DNA from: Lentinula raphanica
Lineage: Eukaryota > Basidiomycota > Agaricomycetes > Agaricales > Omphalotaceae
Length of the DNA: 64,000 nucleotides
Assembly (NCBI GenBank): GCA_027919835.1
Contig: JANVFP010000026.1
Span: 712,362 to 776,361, forward strand
Direction: 5' to 3'
The position numbers and the translations under genes were made by a program. Below the pieces are notes generated by a model. That model saw only the letters and a list, made by a program, of their open reading frames with translations, was not told where the DNA came from and did not search any database. This document shows, in pieces, positions 45,118 to 55,314 of the stretch. Each line of letters starts with the position of its first letter. The stretch's first letter is position 1.

Positions 45118-47729
45118 TCATGCGAATGCTGCTTCTGCTTTATTACCCTCTGTGAACCCATAGTTCTCTCCCTTGACAAATGACCGTGTACACTGCGCCA
45201 TTGTGACAGAGCTGTAAAGAAGTAAGCAACCAACGATCTGAAAAGTAATATGGCACTCACTTTCTAGAGATGACATCTGTCTGATAGAAGTTCGTTATTG
45301 GCTTCTTGAATGATCCACCTTGGATTTTTGACCCGCTCGTCTTCTTTGCGAGAGCTTTTAATCCAGCAAGCGCAATCTCAGGCGTTGTGCGCTCAGTGAT
45401 GTCATATCTGATCAATGAAGGAGAGATCTCCCACATACGATCTCGAAGGGAGAGGACATCGTCGTACGGAAGAGGTGCACCAACAATCTCAGAGAGAGCC
45501 CTGTGATCATTATGAGTACAATTCACGGCCAAGAATATGAAACTTCAAGAATGCTCACCGAATGATCTTCCAATCTTCTCTACTGGCACCAGGCGGTGGA
45601 ACTGCAGCCCTTCCAAGCTGAGTCCTCCCTTCCGTGTTGATCCAGGTTGAGCTTTTTTCCGTATATGCAGCGCCAGGCAGGCAGACATCCGCCAGCTGGG
45701 CTCCAATGTCTCCGTGATGTCCCTGATACACTACGAAAGCATCCTGAGGTATACTTGCCGGGTCGATTTCGTCTGCATTCAGGAGGTAGATGAATTTTGG
45801 CTTGGTTTTCGACGCAGCAGCAGAAGGGACAAATCCAATATCGTAAGCAGCAGGACGAGAGGCAACGCGCTGAAGAACACTGAATCCGTTCCATTCCGGT
45901 GTGACCAGCGTCTTCTTGTTCAGTTCCACGAAGCGAGACAGTGCGTTGTAAGCGGCAGCACCATCCGGATGCTCAGCGAGTGCACTTCCGACGATAATCA
46001 AAGGCTTCTTTGCCGCTTTGAACTTCTTGGCAAATTCGCCTTTACCAGCAATGAAATCAGAGAGTGCCTTGGCGTCAGCACCAAGGTAGTCGTAACCATA
46101 GGTAGTATCCGCCTGTTCGCCCAAGAAACCAACCTGGAGGTCGGTATGCAACCACGACTTGCGTATACGCGAGTTCAGCACCGCTGCTTCGTGACGAGGA
46201 TTGGTTCCTACGAGAAGGATGACGTCGGCTTCTTCGACACCAGGGATAGTGGAGTTGAAAAGGTAGTTTGAACGAACGTCGACACCATGAACAGGAGCAG
46301 AGGATCCACCCACTTGGTCAAGCGCGAGGTTGTCTGATCCAAGTCGGTTCATCAAATCCTTGAGCGCAACCAGCGACTCAGTGTCAGCTAGATGACCTGC
46401 AACAGCCTGTATCTCGTTATCCTTCGCGCCGGATGCAGCAAGACCATCAGCGATAGCAGTCAAGGCCTCTTCCCATGTCGCGGGTACAAATCGGTCGCCT
46501 TGTTTGACCAGAGGGGTGGTGAGTCGTTGGAAACGGAGGCCATCGTAGGAATAACGAGTTTTGTCGCTTATCCATTCTTCATTCACATCGTCATTGGTTT
46601 TGGGTTGTATTCGCATCACTTGGACTCCACGAGAATCAACGCGGATATTCGAACCGAGCGCATCCAACACGTCAACCGACTCCGTATTCTTCAGCTCCCA
46701 GGGACGTGCTGTGAATGCGTACGGCTTGCTCGTCAATGCACCGACAGGACACAGGTCGACAACATTTCCAGATAGTTCGGAGTCCATGGTTTTTTCCACA
46801 TACATCCCAATTTGTAGGTCATTTCCACGTCCAGTGGTTCCCAGCTCCTCAACGCCAGCAACCTCGTTGGCGAAACGGACACAACGAGTACACTGAATGC
46901 AGCGGTTCATCGATGTCTTGACAAGTGGACCTAGGTCCTTATTCTCTACTGCTCTTTTCCCCGCTATTTCATGAAAACGAGTGCGATCTGAGCCGTAACG
47001 CATTGACTGATCTTGCAAGTCGCACTCTCCTCCTTGATCACAGATTGGGCAGTCCAGTGGATGATTCGACAACAAAAACTCCATAACGCCCTCACGAGCT
47101 TCGTGCACCAATGGGGTGTTAGTCCAAACTTTTGAGCCGGGCATTGCTGGCATTGCGCTGAACGATTGAGGGTAAGCACGAATTAGTCTGAAGTGCATAT
47201 GAAAACGTACCAAGAGGCTACAGGTTTTGGGGACCGTTCGACTTCGACTAAACACATTCGACAGTTTCCTGCAATCGCGAGCCTGTGACATGTCTGTCAG
47301 AAACAGGTCTCAGGACTGGTATTAGAGCGCAATGGGTACCTGTCATGATAGCAAAACCTGTTTGGAAATACTTGAGATGCGGTGGATTGGAAGAGAACGT
47401 TTCTTAAACGTACCGTGGAATAGTTGCGCCTGCGGCTTCGCAAGCCTGGATAAGAGCAGAACCTGTAGTCGATTGGCATTAAAGCCGGTGAGAAGAGCTG
47501 TCGGGAAAAATCGTACCTTGCGGAACTGTGACTTCTTTTCCATCGACGGTCAAAGTAATATCAGCTTGTCTTGAAGACGTTGACGATAGTGAGCGACGGC
47601 CTGGAACAGAATTAGAACAAGACCGGATAAGTTAGGAATTTCCTTGCACTTACTGTGAGCCGCACTTCCAACCTTTCCAACCAAGCCCGCCGCACTGGGT
47701 CGCGACGCCGTTGCCACGAGCCTCAGCAT
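45118..47729 (-). CDS. NADH:ubiquinone oxidoreductase 75-kDa subunit (complex I, NDUFS1-type)
   Basis: Eight minus-strand exons: 47654-47729, 47517-47600, 47414-47462, 47340-47357 (18 nt), 47211-47282, 45559-47157, 45261-45500, 45118-45211; introns 49-58 nt; 743 aa. The N-terminus is an amphipathic, Arg/Ser-rich mitochondrial presequence ([27 protein letters not shown]). The ferredoxin-like [2Fe-2S] domain follows ([35 protein letters not shown]). The two [4Fe-4S] binding regions come next ([45 protein letters not shown]), then the molybdopterin-fold domain without cofactor. This is the largest matrix-arm subunit, passing electrons from FMN toward quinone. The 18-nt micro-exon carries the first cluster cysteine. 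Confidence 0.96.
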
Positions 47730-48082
47730 CTCTTCTTAGAGCACCAGCAGCGAGTAACGTGGGTGTATAGTTTTATGCAAATAGACTAAGAGAGAGGGAA
47801 AGTAGTGCAACAGTACACAAATGACGAAGCAGATTCCAGAAGGACGAGCCCAGACTTGAACGAAATTGGATCGTTCTGATTGGATGGACCGGTTCGGTTC
47901 GGAATTCGAGAGTAGGTCACGTTACTCAGCAGCGCGCCTATTTAAGCGCTACAGTCGGAGACTCTACTCGTCCGCGTCATTCTTCAGCTACTTAGCCTTA
48001 AGTAGTATGAACAGTGACCAGGACTATGTATCTAGAAATTCTATACATACACTCATTGCTTGCGAGGTACATAGGTTCCCTG
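47730..48082. promoter_or_regulatory. Promoter region of the complex I gene / 3' flank of PTPA
   Basis: 353 bp between two minus-strand genes. It contains GGTTCGGTTCGG and GATTGGATGGACCGG motifs; the ATTGG core is a possible CCAAT-box (HAP complex) site, often found in respiratory gene promoters. No TATA box seen. Confidence 0.35.
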
Positions 48083-49537
48083 TTAATCAAATGGGACCGG
48101 CCGAATACCCTTACCCACCAACCCCGCACCCGGAACTGACCTCAATGCCCCGCCTGCTGTCAGTTTATCATGCTCCGCACGCGCCGCTCCAAACGCCGAA
48201 GGGACAGGAATCCCACAGCAATCGCCCCAGCCCACTTCCTGCTGCCCCGCCCCACCAAGATCATGACTCTCCGAGCCAGTCAAGCCAACACTCGCTGAAG
48301 GTACAGGGTGGAAATGTCCCGCATGTGAGTCATTAGCAAAATCTGAATCCGAAGGTGGGGGTGGACCAGTGTATTGAATCAGTGACCCGAAAAGAAAATG
48401 TTGCATGACCGGAAGTTTGTTCATGACTTCGCTTTTATACATCTTGATCATCCCTTGGTTCACCTTATCCCAAGTTTTCACTGCGGAGATGTCGTCTAGC
48501 ATGGGGGAATGCCAACGAAGTGATGCAGTTTTTATCTGCAGAGAATGAGATAACGAGTGGTGATTCGAAAGTGATACTCACTGAATTGATGAATTGTATG
48601 CAGGCGAAATAGATATACTCCTTAGCATATTCCTCAACTATTTCAGGATCATGTATCGATTTTGGTCGGATATACTTGTGACCTGGATGCAACGATATCA
48701 AGAGAATTCATGAGTTGGTCCATCCTTGTACTTACCACGCAATTGAGCGGAGCCCCACAAGAACGGTAAGAAATGATAATCGTCCAACCCCCATACTCCA
48801 TGGGATCCAGCAGGCTCAAGCCAGTACGTCGATTGTAGAACGCGCATCACTTGTAGGTACCTCCAAAACACCCGGATCACCAAAGCTTTGTGATCGTTTC
48901 CTTGTAAGACCCCAAGCTGTTGAAGACATATTCTGTTGTTACTGGAGTGAGCAGTAGCTACGACTTGCATGGGGACAGAAACACAAACAGCCAACACAGG
49001 AAGTTTAGCTCCATTCCACTTCCATAGTCAATCCTCGATCGGTTGCCCCAGGCTTCATTGAAGTACACAGAGACTTCTGGAATGGCTTCGCGAGGTAGTG
49101 AAGGTATGGCTTCGTGCAGCGACGCAGAGCACTGTATATGAAAAGTCAATCTCGTCGTTTTAGATGGCGATTGGCCCAAATATACCTCTGATACTTTATC
49201 ATAGAATGTCCGGAAAGCAGGATTTCCAAATCTTGATGAGGAATTATCGACTGGCGGGATGGCTTTTGCAATATCCTCTACGTGTTCCAAGATACTGATG
49301 ATCGCTTTTGTAGCCTGTAACCGTGAGTTCAATATCACAGATCACTCATGCGCTGACTGAAACGCGTACAGGAGATTCTTCAACGTTGTCCGATAGCTTG
49401 ACCCCGACAACCGATTCATTCAGCGCTTCGATGTAATCAACGATAGATTTGTGTGTTTCTGAGTTTTGAAACCATTCCAATTGAGCAGGAGTGAGCAAGG
49501 CTTTGCGAGGTGGTTGATAGGATGATGAGAGGCTCAT
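48083..49537 (-). CDS. PP2A phosphatase activator (PTPA/RRD family)
   Basis: Six minus-strand exons: 49370-49537, 49186-49314, 48985-49131, 48736-48916, 48582-48682, 48083-48535; 392 aa. The start [16 protein letters not shown] fits the family and gives a short leader. Family blocks: [68 protein letters not shown] and [22 protein letters not shown] is a peptidyl-prolyl isomerase-like activator that restores metal-dependent PP2A activity. The join after exon 3 (LCWLF/LGVLQ) is about two residues shorter than relatives, so that donor is the least certain. About 65 Pro/Gly/Ser-rich residues extend past the conserved fold. Confidence 0.92.
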
Positions 49538-49584
49538 CTTATGCAGAAAGTGTATTAGGTAATCCTCATCTTCTGGTGCCTCCC
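49538..49584. promoter_or_regulatory. 47-bp gap between divergent PTPA and SURF6/Rrp14 start codons
   Basis: Only 47 bp separate the two start codons, so promoter elements and transcription starts of at least one gene must lie in the coding part of the other, or true leaders are nearly absent. Confidence 0.6.
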
Positions 49585-51087
49585 ATGTCCACAACGGTCA
49601 TCACACCAACTTCGACCCTCAGAGCATCTCTAGAACGACACAATGACACCTTTGAGACTTTGCTCAAACTCATTCCAGCCAAATACTACATTGTACAAGA
49701 TTTGACTGAGGAACAAGTATGTTTGTTGAGCCTGTTCAGAGTTGACAATGCCTTTCTCAATTCCTTCATAGGCTTCTTCGAAATTCCAACAGAACAAGAA
49801 GAAACCAAAAGCACCAAAGCAGGCAATAAAAGAGGCGTCGAAGAAGGCTAAGAGAGAAAAGGTGAGTTTTTCTATCGACACAAGACTTGGAATTCATATC
49901 GCCTCCAGCTCGATCCAGCGAACCAAAAAACTGTAATTGATATCCAGAACGAAGCTTCGTCCCTCAATTACCCTCAACCTTCGAAAGGGAAAGGTAAACG
50001 GAAAGCTAATGAGATAGAAGATGCCGACGACGACGACGAAGCCCCCATGCCCATGGACGTTGATGTCCGCCTCGATGACGATGAAGAAGAGGGAGGCGAG
50101 CCCTCGAATTTGAACAACATGAACGTTGACGCAGATCGTGCTCCCAACCTCGTTCCAATGGCATCTTCCAGCGACATAACCGCCCTTCGTGCCAAGCTAC
50201 ATGCTAAGATGGCATCTTTGCGTCGAGGTGGTGGCGGCAGTGGCGAGGCTGGTGACCGTGATGAGCTGCTGGAAGAACGGAGGCAACAACGTGCGGCGAT
50301 GCGGGAGCGTAGGAGAAAAGAGACAAAAGAGAAAATTCGGAAGGAGGAGGGTAAGAAGGCGGCCAAGGAGAAAGAGAAACGTGATAACGATCCTCACGTT
50401 AAACTGCCAAAGGTATTTACACCTTCATTCAGACTTTTTCTCAACTTGATGTATCGCAATCCTAATCAGACCCAGCTGCTCGTGAACGATCCCACGACAG
50501 CCATCATGGCCTCCAGAGGATCAAATTCCAAACTAACCAATGTCACTTTTGCCTCCGTTTCTCAACCTGGAGCATCAACTTCAAATAAACTCAACAAGTT
50601 CAAAACTTCTTCTAATCCTACGCAGGCACTTACTCAGCTTGCCTCGCGTCAAGAAAAACTGGCTGGTCTTCCAGAAGAAAAGAGGAAGACCTTCGAGGAG
50701 AAGGATAAGTTCGAGAAAGCTGAGGCGCGGCTGGAGGGAGTCAAGGTGCGGGATGATGAGGGTAGGTTGAAGAAAGCCGTGAAGAGGAAAGAGAAAGAAA
50801 AGGCGAAGAGTAAAAAGGCTTGGTACGACGGAATGACTATTTCTTGTTATACAGTTTCTCAATACTCTTCAAATCACAGGGATGAACGCAAAGAGCAACT
50901 GGCTTCATCTATGGCTGCCAAACAGAAGAAGCGCACAGATAACATCGCTATGCGGAACGAGAGAAGGAATGACAAACGAAAAGGAATCAAACCGAAGTCT
51001 GGAAAGGCTCGTCCTGGTTTCGAAGGGAAGGCTTTTGGGAAGGGAAAGGCCAAGAGTGCAAGTGGCGGGAAAGGCAAAGGAAAATGA
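49585..51087 (+). CDS. SURF6/Rrp14-family nucleolar ribosome biogenesis protein
   Basis: Five exons: 49585-49716, 49772-49861, 49909-50412, 50470-50822, 50880-51087; introns 47-57 nt; 428 aa. The N-terminus has the Rrp14 signature (LRASLERHNDTFETLLKLIPAKYYI) followed by a basic Lys-rich exon. An acidic stretch comes next (EDADDDDEAPMP), then the SURF6 helical domain (LRAKLHAKMASLR, RRQQRAAMRERRRKETKEK, KKAWDERKEQLASSMAAKQKKRTDNIAMRNERRNDK). The tail is Gly/Lys-rich. Members bind pre-rRNA in the nucleolus and are needed for 60S (and some 40S) maturation. Highly charged helices make shadow frames common here, but the five exons join cleanly in phase. Confidence 0.9.
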
Positions 51088-51262
51088 TCGTAATCGCAGT
51101 TCTTTATATATCGTTATTTCTTCGTCTAAATTCCTTGGTTCGCTTGCTGATTTCTTGCCTTATTCCGCTTGAGAAGTAAAACTTTCATTCCTGAAATCTT
51201 GGGCAAAGCAACTCATAATATTTCATCTTTCACGTCTAATGTTCGTACAGACATTACACAGC

Positions 51263-52762
51263 CTACATCATTACAACAACCATTCCAAGGATCATCACGA
51301 TTGCCGTTAAACCTATGATACCGTTTGGCCCAACAATGTGCAAAGTCGACGCATCAGAAGTCCCACTGGCCGAGCTGGTACTATTGGTACTATTGCTTGT
51401 ACCGTTGGCGCCTGCGAACATTTGTACAATTGTTGACACATCCGACATGTTCCCAATATTGGTGAAAGCCTCGTATGCCTTTTCCGCCCTCGCCTCTCCT
51501 AAAACCAATGAAGCTTGGCCCATGAATTTGGTCTTCAGCTGTGCCTCCGACAAGGGATTATCCAAGCTTCCAATGACATGATCAATATGCTGTGTGACAT
51601 TCGTTCCGTCCTCGAACAACGCACTAACGTACGCCTCATCTTCTCGAACAGTAGAGTCTGTGGTGACATTCACTAGTTTCCGGAGGGCCACAACTGTGGA
51701 ATTCGTCACGACAGCGTCGGTGAATTGGGATGGTGTAGCTTCTCCGAAAAGGAGTCCAACAGCGATACCATGGTACACGCTGAATTTTCCCTCTAGCCCT
51801 GTCTCTGGATCTATTTGGCCAGTGAGGACCAGCGTTTCGGGATTGACCCTTGCGTGAACACTGGTGATGTCTGAAATGTTCAAGCCTTTACCCAGCGCTG
51901 CGGATTGGACTTCTATGGCACCCTCAATGGAAGGATGCATCACGATTCCACACGGGTACGGCTTGAACGTATTCGACAGGATCTCCCAGCTCTTCCCTAA
52001 CGTATCAAACTCCGCCGTTACGTTCTCCCTCGTACTAACCACATGCACCCATCCGAACTGCGCTTCCAGCCCTTGCAAACTGCTCGTGAATCCACTCTGC
52101 GCTAGCAACGCGCCAATCATCCCACCCTGCGCCGCACGGCCGATGTGGAAACTCTTTGTATCACTTCCGAAGAACTCTTGCATACCAATTACCTGTGTAC
52201 ACGCGATACCGATCGCCTGTTGCATCGTCGGGACATCCAGACCCAGGAGCTTTGATACAGCGACAGCAGCTCCGATGGATCCCGTGGTACTGGTATCGTG
52301 CCATCCCACATCATAGTGCTGAGGCCAAACAGATAGTCCAAGTTTCAGCTCAGCTTCCACTCCGGCAATGAACGCCGTGAGGAAATCCGAGCCGTTCACA
52401 TTCCCTTTCCACTCTGCGACTGCCAATAAGGCAGACGCTACGGTTCCTGTTGGGTGGATGATCGTGGCCAAATGTGTATCATCGTAATCATCGACGTGGC
52501 CGGCGATTCCGTTGACAAAAGCAGCGATCTGGGCATCGGTTTGAGTGGAATCATTGGCAAGGGCGAGAATGGAAGATGTGGGCGGACCGCCAAAATGAGG
52601 AGAGGTTGCGTTCAGTGCGATACCTGGGGCTGTTTGTTGATATCCGCCGATCGCACATCCAGCCCAGTTGTAAAGACTTGTCACCGCAGCTGCTATCACT
52701 GGAGCAGTGAAGTTGGCATATTGGAGGTTGACGGCCCAGGTCGCAAGTTGTTGCGTGGCCAT
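51263..52762 (-). CDS. MmgE/PrpD-family protein with hydrophobic C-terminal tail
   Basis: Single exon, 499 aa from MATQQLATWAVNL (an in-frame ATG at 52816 would add 18 residues). The all-helical MmgE/PrpD domain is clear: SLYNWAGCAIGGY, AFVNGIAGHVDDYDDTHLATIIHPTGT, HDTSTTGSIGAAVAVSKLLGL, SFHIGRAAQGGMIGALLAQ, FKPYPCGIVMHPSIEGA. Family enzymes include 2-methylcitrate dehydratase and cis-aconitate decarboxylase; the substrate here is unknown. The last 45 residues are unusual: an Asn/Ser/Thr-rich linker (NGTSNSTNSTSSASGTSDAS) and a terminal hydrophobic segment (IIGLTAIVMILGMVVVMM), resembling a GPI signal or tail anchor. N-glycosylation sequons are frequent, yet I see no N-terminal signal peptide. 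Confidence 0.85.
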   Translation of the reverse strand: MATQQLATWAVNLQYANFTAPVIAAAVTSLYNWAGCAIGGYQQTAPGIALNATSPHFGGPPTSSILALANDSTQTDAQIAAFVNGIAGHVDDYDDTHLATIIHPTGTVASALLAVAEWKGNVNGSDFLTAFIAGVEAELKLGLSVWPQHYDVGWHDTSTTGSIGAAVAVSKLLGLDVPTMQQAIGIACTQVIGMQEFFGSDTKSFHIGRAAQGGMIGALLAQSGFTSSLQGLEAQFGWVHVVSTRENVTAEFDTLGKSWEILSNTFKPYPCGIVMHPSIEGAIEVQSAALGKGLNISDITSVHARVNPETLVLTGQIDPETGLEGKFSVYHGIAVGLLFGEATPSQFTDAVVTNSTVVALRKLVNVTTDSTVREDEAYVSALFEDGTNVTQHIDHVIGSLDNPLSEAQLKTKFMGQASLVLGEARAEKAYEAFTNIGNMSDVSTIVQMFAGANGTSNSTNSTSSASGTSDASTLHIVGPNGIIGLTAIVMILGMVVVMM

Positions 52763-52816
52763 CTCGGGTTTGCGTTTGAACGAAAGGGGGGAAAGCAAAG
52801 TTCCAACGGCGGTCAA

Positions 52817-53504
52817 TTTATGTATGTGCTATCGAGCGTGGGGAGTGTTGGTCAAGTGTTGGTCCTGAGGCATCTTTTGTGGGTGCTCGTACATTCCATT
52901 GAACCAACTTTGTGGATTTTTCGACGGGAAACTCTAGGAAATTCTGTCCGAAGCGATCAGAAATAAAGACCATGTTATCATTGGATCATTCTTGAATTGG
53001 AGAACTTTGTGAATCAGCAGAAAGGAACATCATGAGACCTCTTGTGATTGCAGCGGGGGCCTCAGTGGTTGCTTCGAGATTCTATAGATAGCACCAGACA
53101 CTAGTAGCAGCTGGACGATGATGGTGCTAAATCAGTGAGTTATCGAAGATATACTGGAGGCACCAGGAGTCACCGTCCTAGGACATCGTGCGACCGGGAA
53201 GACAGAAGGAGCAACGTATAAGTTCGGCGGGCCATCGGGCCTAGTCCATACAGCCTTCAAGGGGATTATCATACCGTGACATACCATCTTGAAACCTACA
53301 TGATGATTCATGCTGGGTCTCCTGCTGTCTCCTGTTGCCTAGTGGCAGCTAGTGGCTCGGGCGAGCAGGTCCGATGCCCAATCGTTGACGAATGCAAAAC
53401 TGGTTACACTAGGGGCGCGGCACAATTTTACGATTCGGGAAATTTGGGATTAAAAAGTCATTTGACGCTCGAAATTTTCTCTCAATTGTCTTCTGAAAAC
53501 GGTA
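52817..53504. other. Intergenic, nothing recognised
   Basis: Promoter side of the PrpD gene, then sequence leading to a foldback element. Short frames only. Confidence 0.4.
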
Positions 53505-54022
53505 GATATCACACACAAAAAAAGTAATCTTTTGAGTCAATGATACAAGCCGTTTTGCGGCGTGAATATTGCTCCATTTCTTGCCGGATTAAGACAATCT
53601 TTCACATGAGGCAAAGATGATCTTTTGCCCCAAATTTAGCTTATCTATGACGCCCGTAAATTTTTTGATTTTACGGTCGCGAAACTAAATGCCCGCTTTT
53701 TTAGACGCTGGTATATGTAAGCAATTGAAAAGTCGGAGGTCCAATTCATCGGCGCCTAGTTTTACTGACCAGCGTTTCTTTTTTGTAGGCGTAGGTTTGT
53801 ATTGCTTACATACACTAGCGTCTAAAAAAAGCGGGCATTTAGTTTCGCGACCGTAAAATCAAAAAATTTACGGGCGTCATAGATAAGCTAAATTTGGGGC
53901 AAAAGATCATCTTTGCCTCATGTGAAAGATTGTCTTAATCCGGCAAGAAATGGAGCAATATTCACGCCGCAAAACGGCTTGTATCATTGACTCAAAAGAT
54001 TACTTTTTTTGTGTGTGATATC
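53505..54022. mobile_element. 518-bp foldback element (MITE-like) with about 225-bp inverted repeats
   Basis: The left arm 53505-53734 and right arm 53801-54022 are near-perfect inverse copies (left end GATATCACACACAAAAAAAG, right end its complement), with a 66-bp unique centre. Few mismatches occur, mostly near the inner ends. No coding frame. The terminal GATATC is itself a palindrome, so the true element edge and any short TSD cannot be fixed by eye. Confidence 0.85.
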
Positions 54023-54210
54023 TGCCAGTTTGCTGACATCAGTCGGCAAACTATAGTCTTCGAACGATTATGCGATGCAGTACATCAGCAAAAACATACC
54101 CTTCCTGCAGCTACTATAGAGTAGCCTCAAGCTACCTAGAGGCCCTAGGCCACCTCAAGCCCTGAGGGTATCCAGAGATACCCCCTAATTTCCCAAGCAC
54201 CCAAGCTAAT

Positions 54211-54820
54211 AAAAAGAGAGTTGAATGCACTTTAATCAGCCTTAAAGAAAATATTAATAAATTTATTCACTTTTGAAGTATCAGAGAGCAACTGTTAATA
54301 TTTTCAGAATTCTTGAAAGAGTCTATAGTGTTTGAGATAAATCTATATCAATTTGAGAATGCTTTTTGGTCTACATCAATACTCTCAAGCTTTAGCAAAG
54401 ATTTCAAAAACAATAAAAAGAGAGTTGACATCACTTTTGATTAGCCTTAAAGAAACTTTCACTGCATTGAGTACTTCAGAAGTATTAGAAAGTAACATTC
54501 ACTACTTTCAGTAACTTTGAAAGAGTCTACCTTCTTTGAAATCAATATCTGTTAGTTGTAAAATACTTTTCTATTCTATGAGACACTGTCAGACTTTAGC
54601 AGAGTATTCAAAAAGGATGGAATAGAGTTGAGCTCACTGTTGAGTAGCCTCAAAATAATCTTCAATCAATTGAACACTCCTAAAGTATCAGAAAGTACCA
54701 ATAAATATTTTCAGAAGCTTTCAAAGAACATTTTAATCTCTGCAATCAATCTTCCTCCTTTGAAAATACTTTAATTATCCTGAAATAATAGTAGAGCAAA
54801 GAAAATCTATTTGGATGACC
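54211..54820. repeat. Three degenerate tandem copies of a ~203-bp AT-rich unit
   Basis: The shared start (AAAAAGAGAGTTGA...AGCCT(T/C)AAA) recurs with GAGTTGA at 54218, 54422 and about 54625, a period of 203-204 bp. Each unit continues with related blocks: TTTGAAGTATCAGAGAG / TTCAGAAGTATTAGAAAG / CCTAAAGTATCAGAAAG and TTTCAG...CTTGAAAGAGTCTA. Copies are diverged (many substitutions), so the array is old. No coding potential seen. Confidence 0.7.
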
Positions 54821-55017
54821 TGAGAGTACTTCATTTTGTATCTAGTTGGCTTCTAGTACTACTGACTTGGATTCATGTACCTTCTATCGCTCTCATACTT
54901 TTGACATTGAGTTGAAAAACTTTCAATCAATTTAATGAGCTTTAAATCTTCTGCTTATAACCTATGAGTTCTTTCTTTTATTTTGAAGCTGTCATCATTA
55001 ATTTGAGGAACGTTTAG

Positions 55018-55128
55018 TGCCTCTGGGGTTCTTTGAGTGTCTTTGGGGTTCTTTGAGCGTCTTTCAGGTTCTTTGAGCGTCTTTGGGATGCTTTCAGCTT
55101 CTCTCAATATCTTTGGAATGCTTTTTAC
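55018..55128. repeat. 20-bp minisatellite
   Basis: The unit GGGTTCTTTGAGCGTCTTTG recurs with period 20 at about 55026, 55046 and 55066, with more degenerate copies to about 55128 (GGATGCTTTCAGCTTCTC, GGAATGCTTTTTACTTCT). An open minus-strand frame across it (repeating KTLKEPERRSK-like units) is explained by the repeat. Confidence 0.65.
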
Positions 55129-55314
55129 TTCTTCAAGACATTTATACACAGTTTCGGAACTTTCTGGGAAGCATTGAATATGCATTGAAGGACTTATAAT
55201 CAGTTCAGATAGGAAAGGTAAGCCAGATATGCTATAGATGGTTGTAGGCTACCGGAATACTATGGCTATATACATGGAAACATCAGTGAGCGTTGCCAAG
55301 AAAACAGATTGTCC

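Noticed and set aside
47866..48336. 156-codon plus-strand frame
   Set aside because: Overlaps the last exon of PTPA on the other strand and has low-complexity Pro/His/Ser content typical of a shadow.
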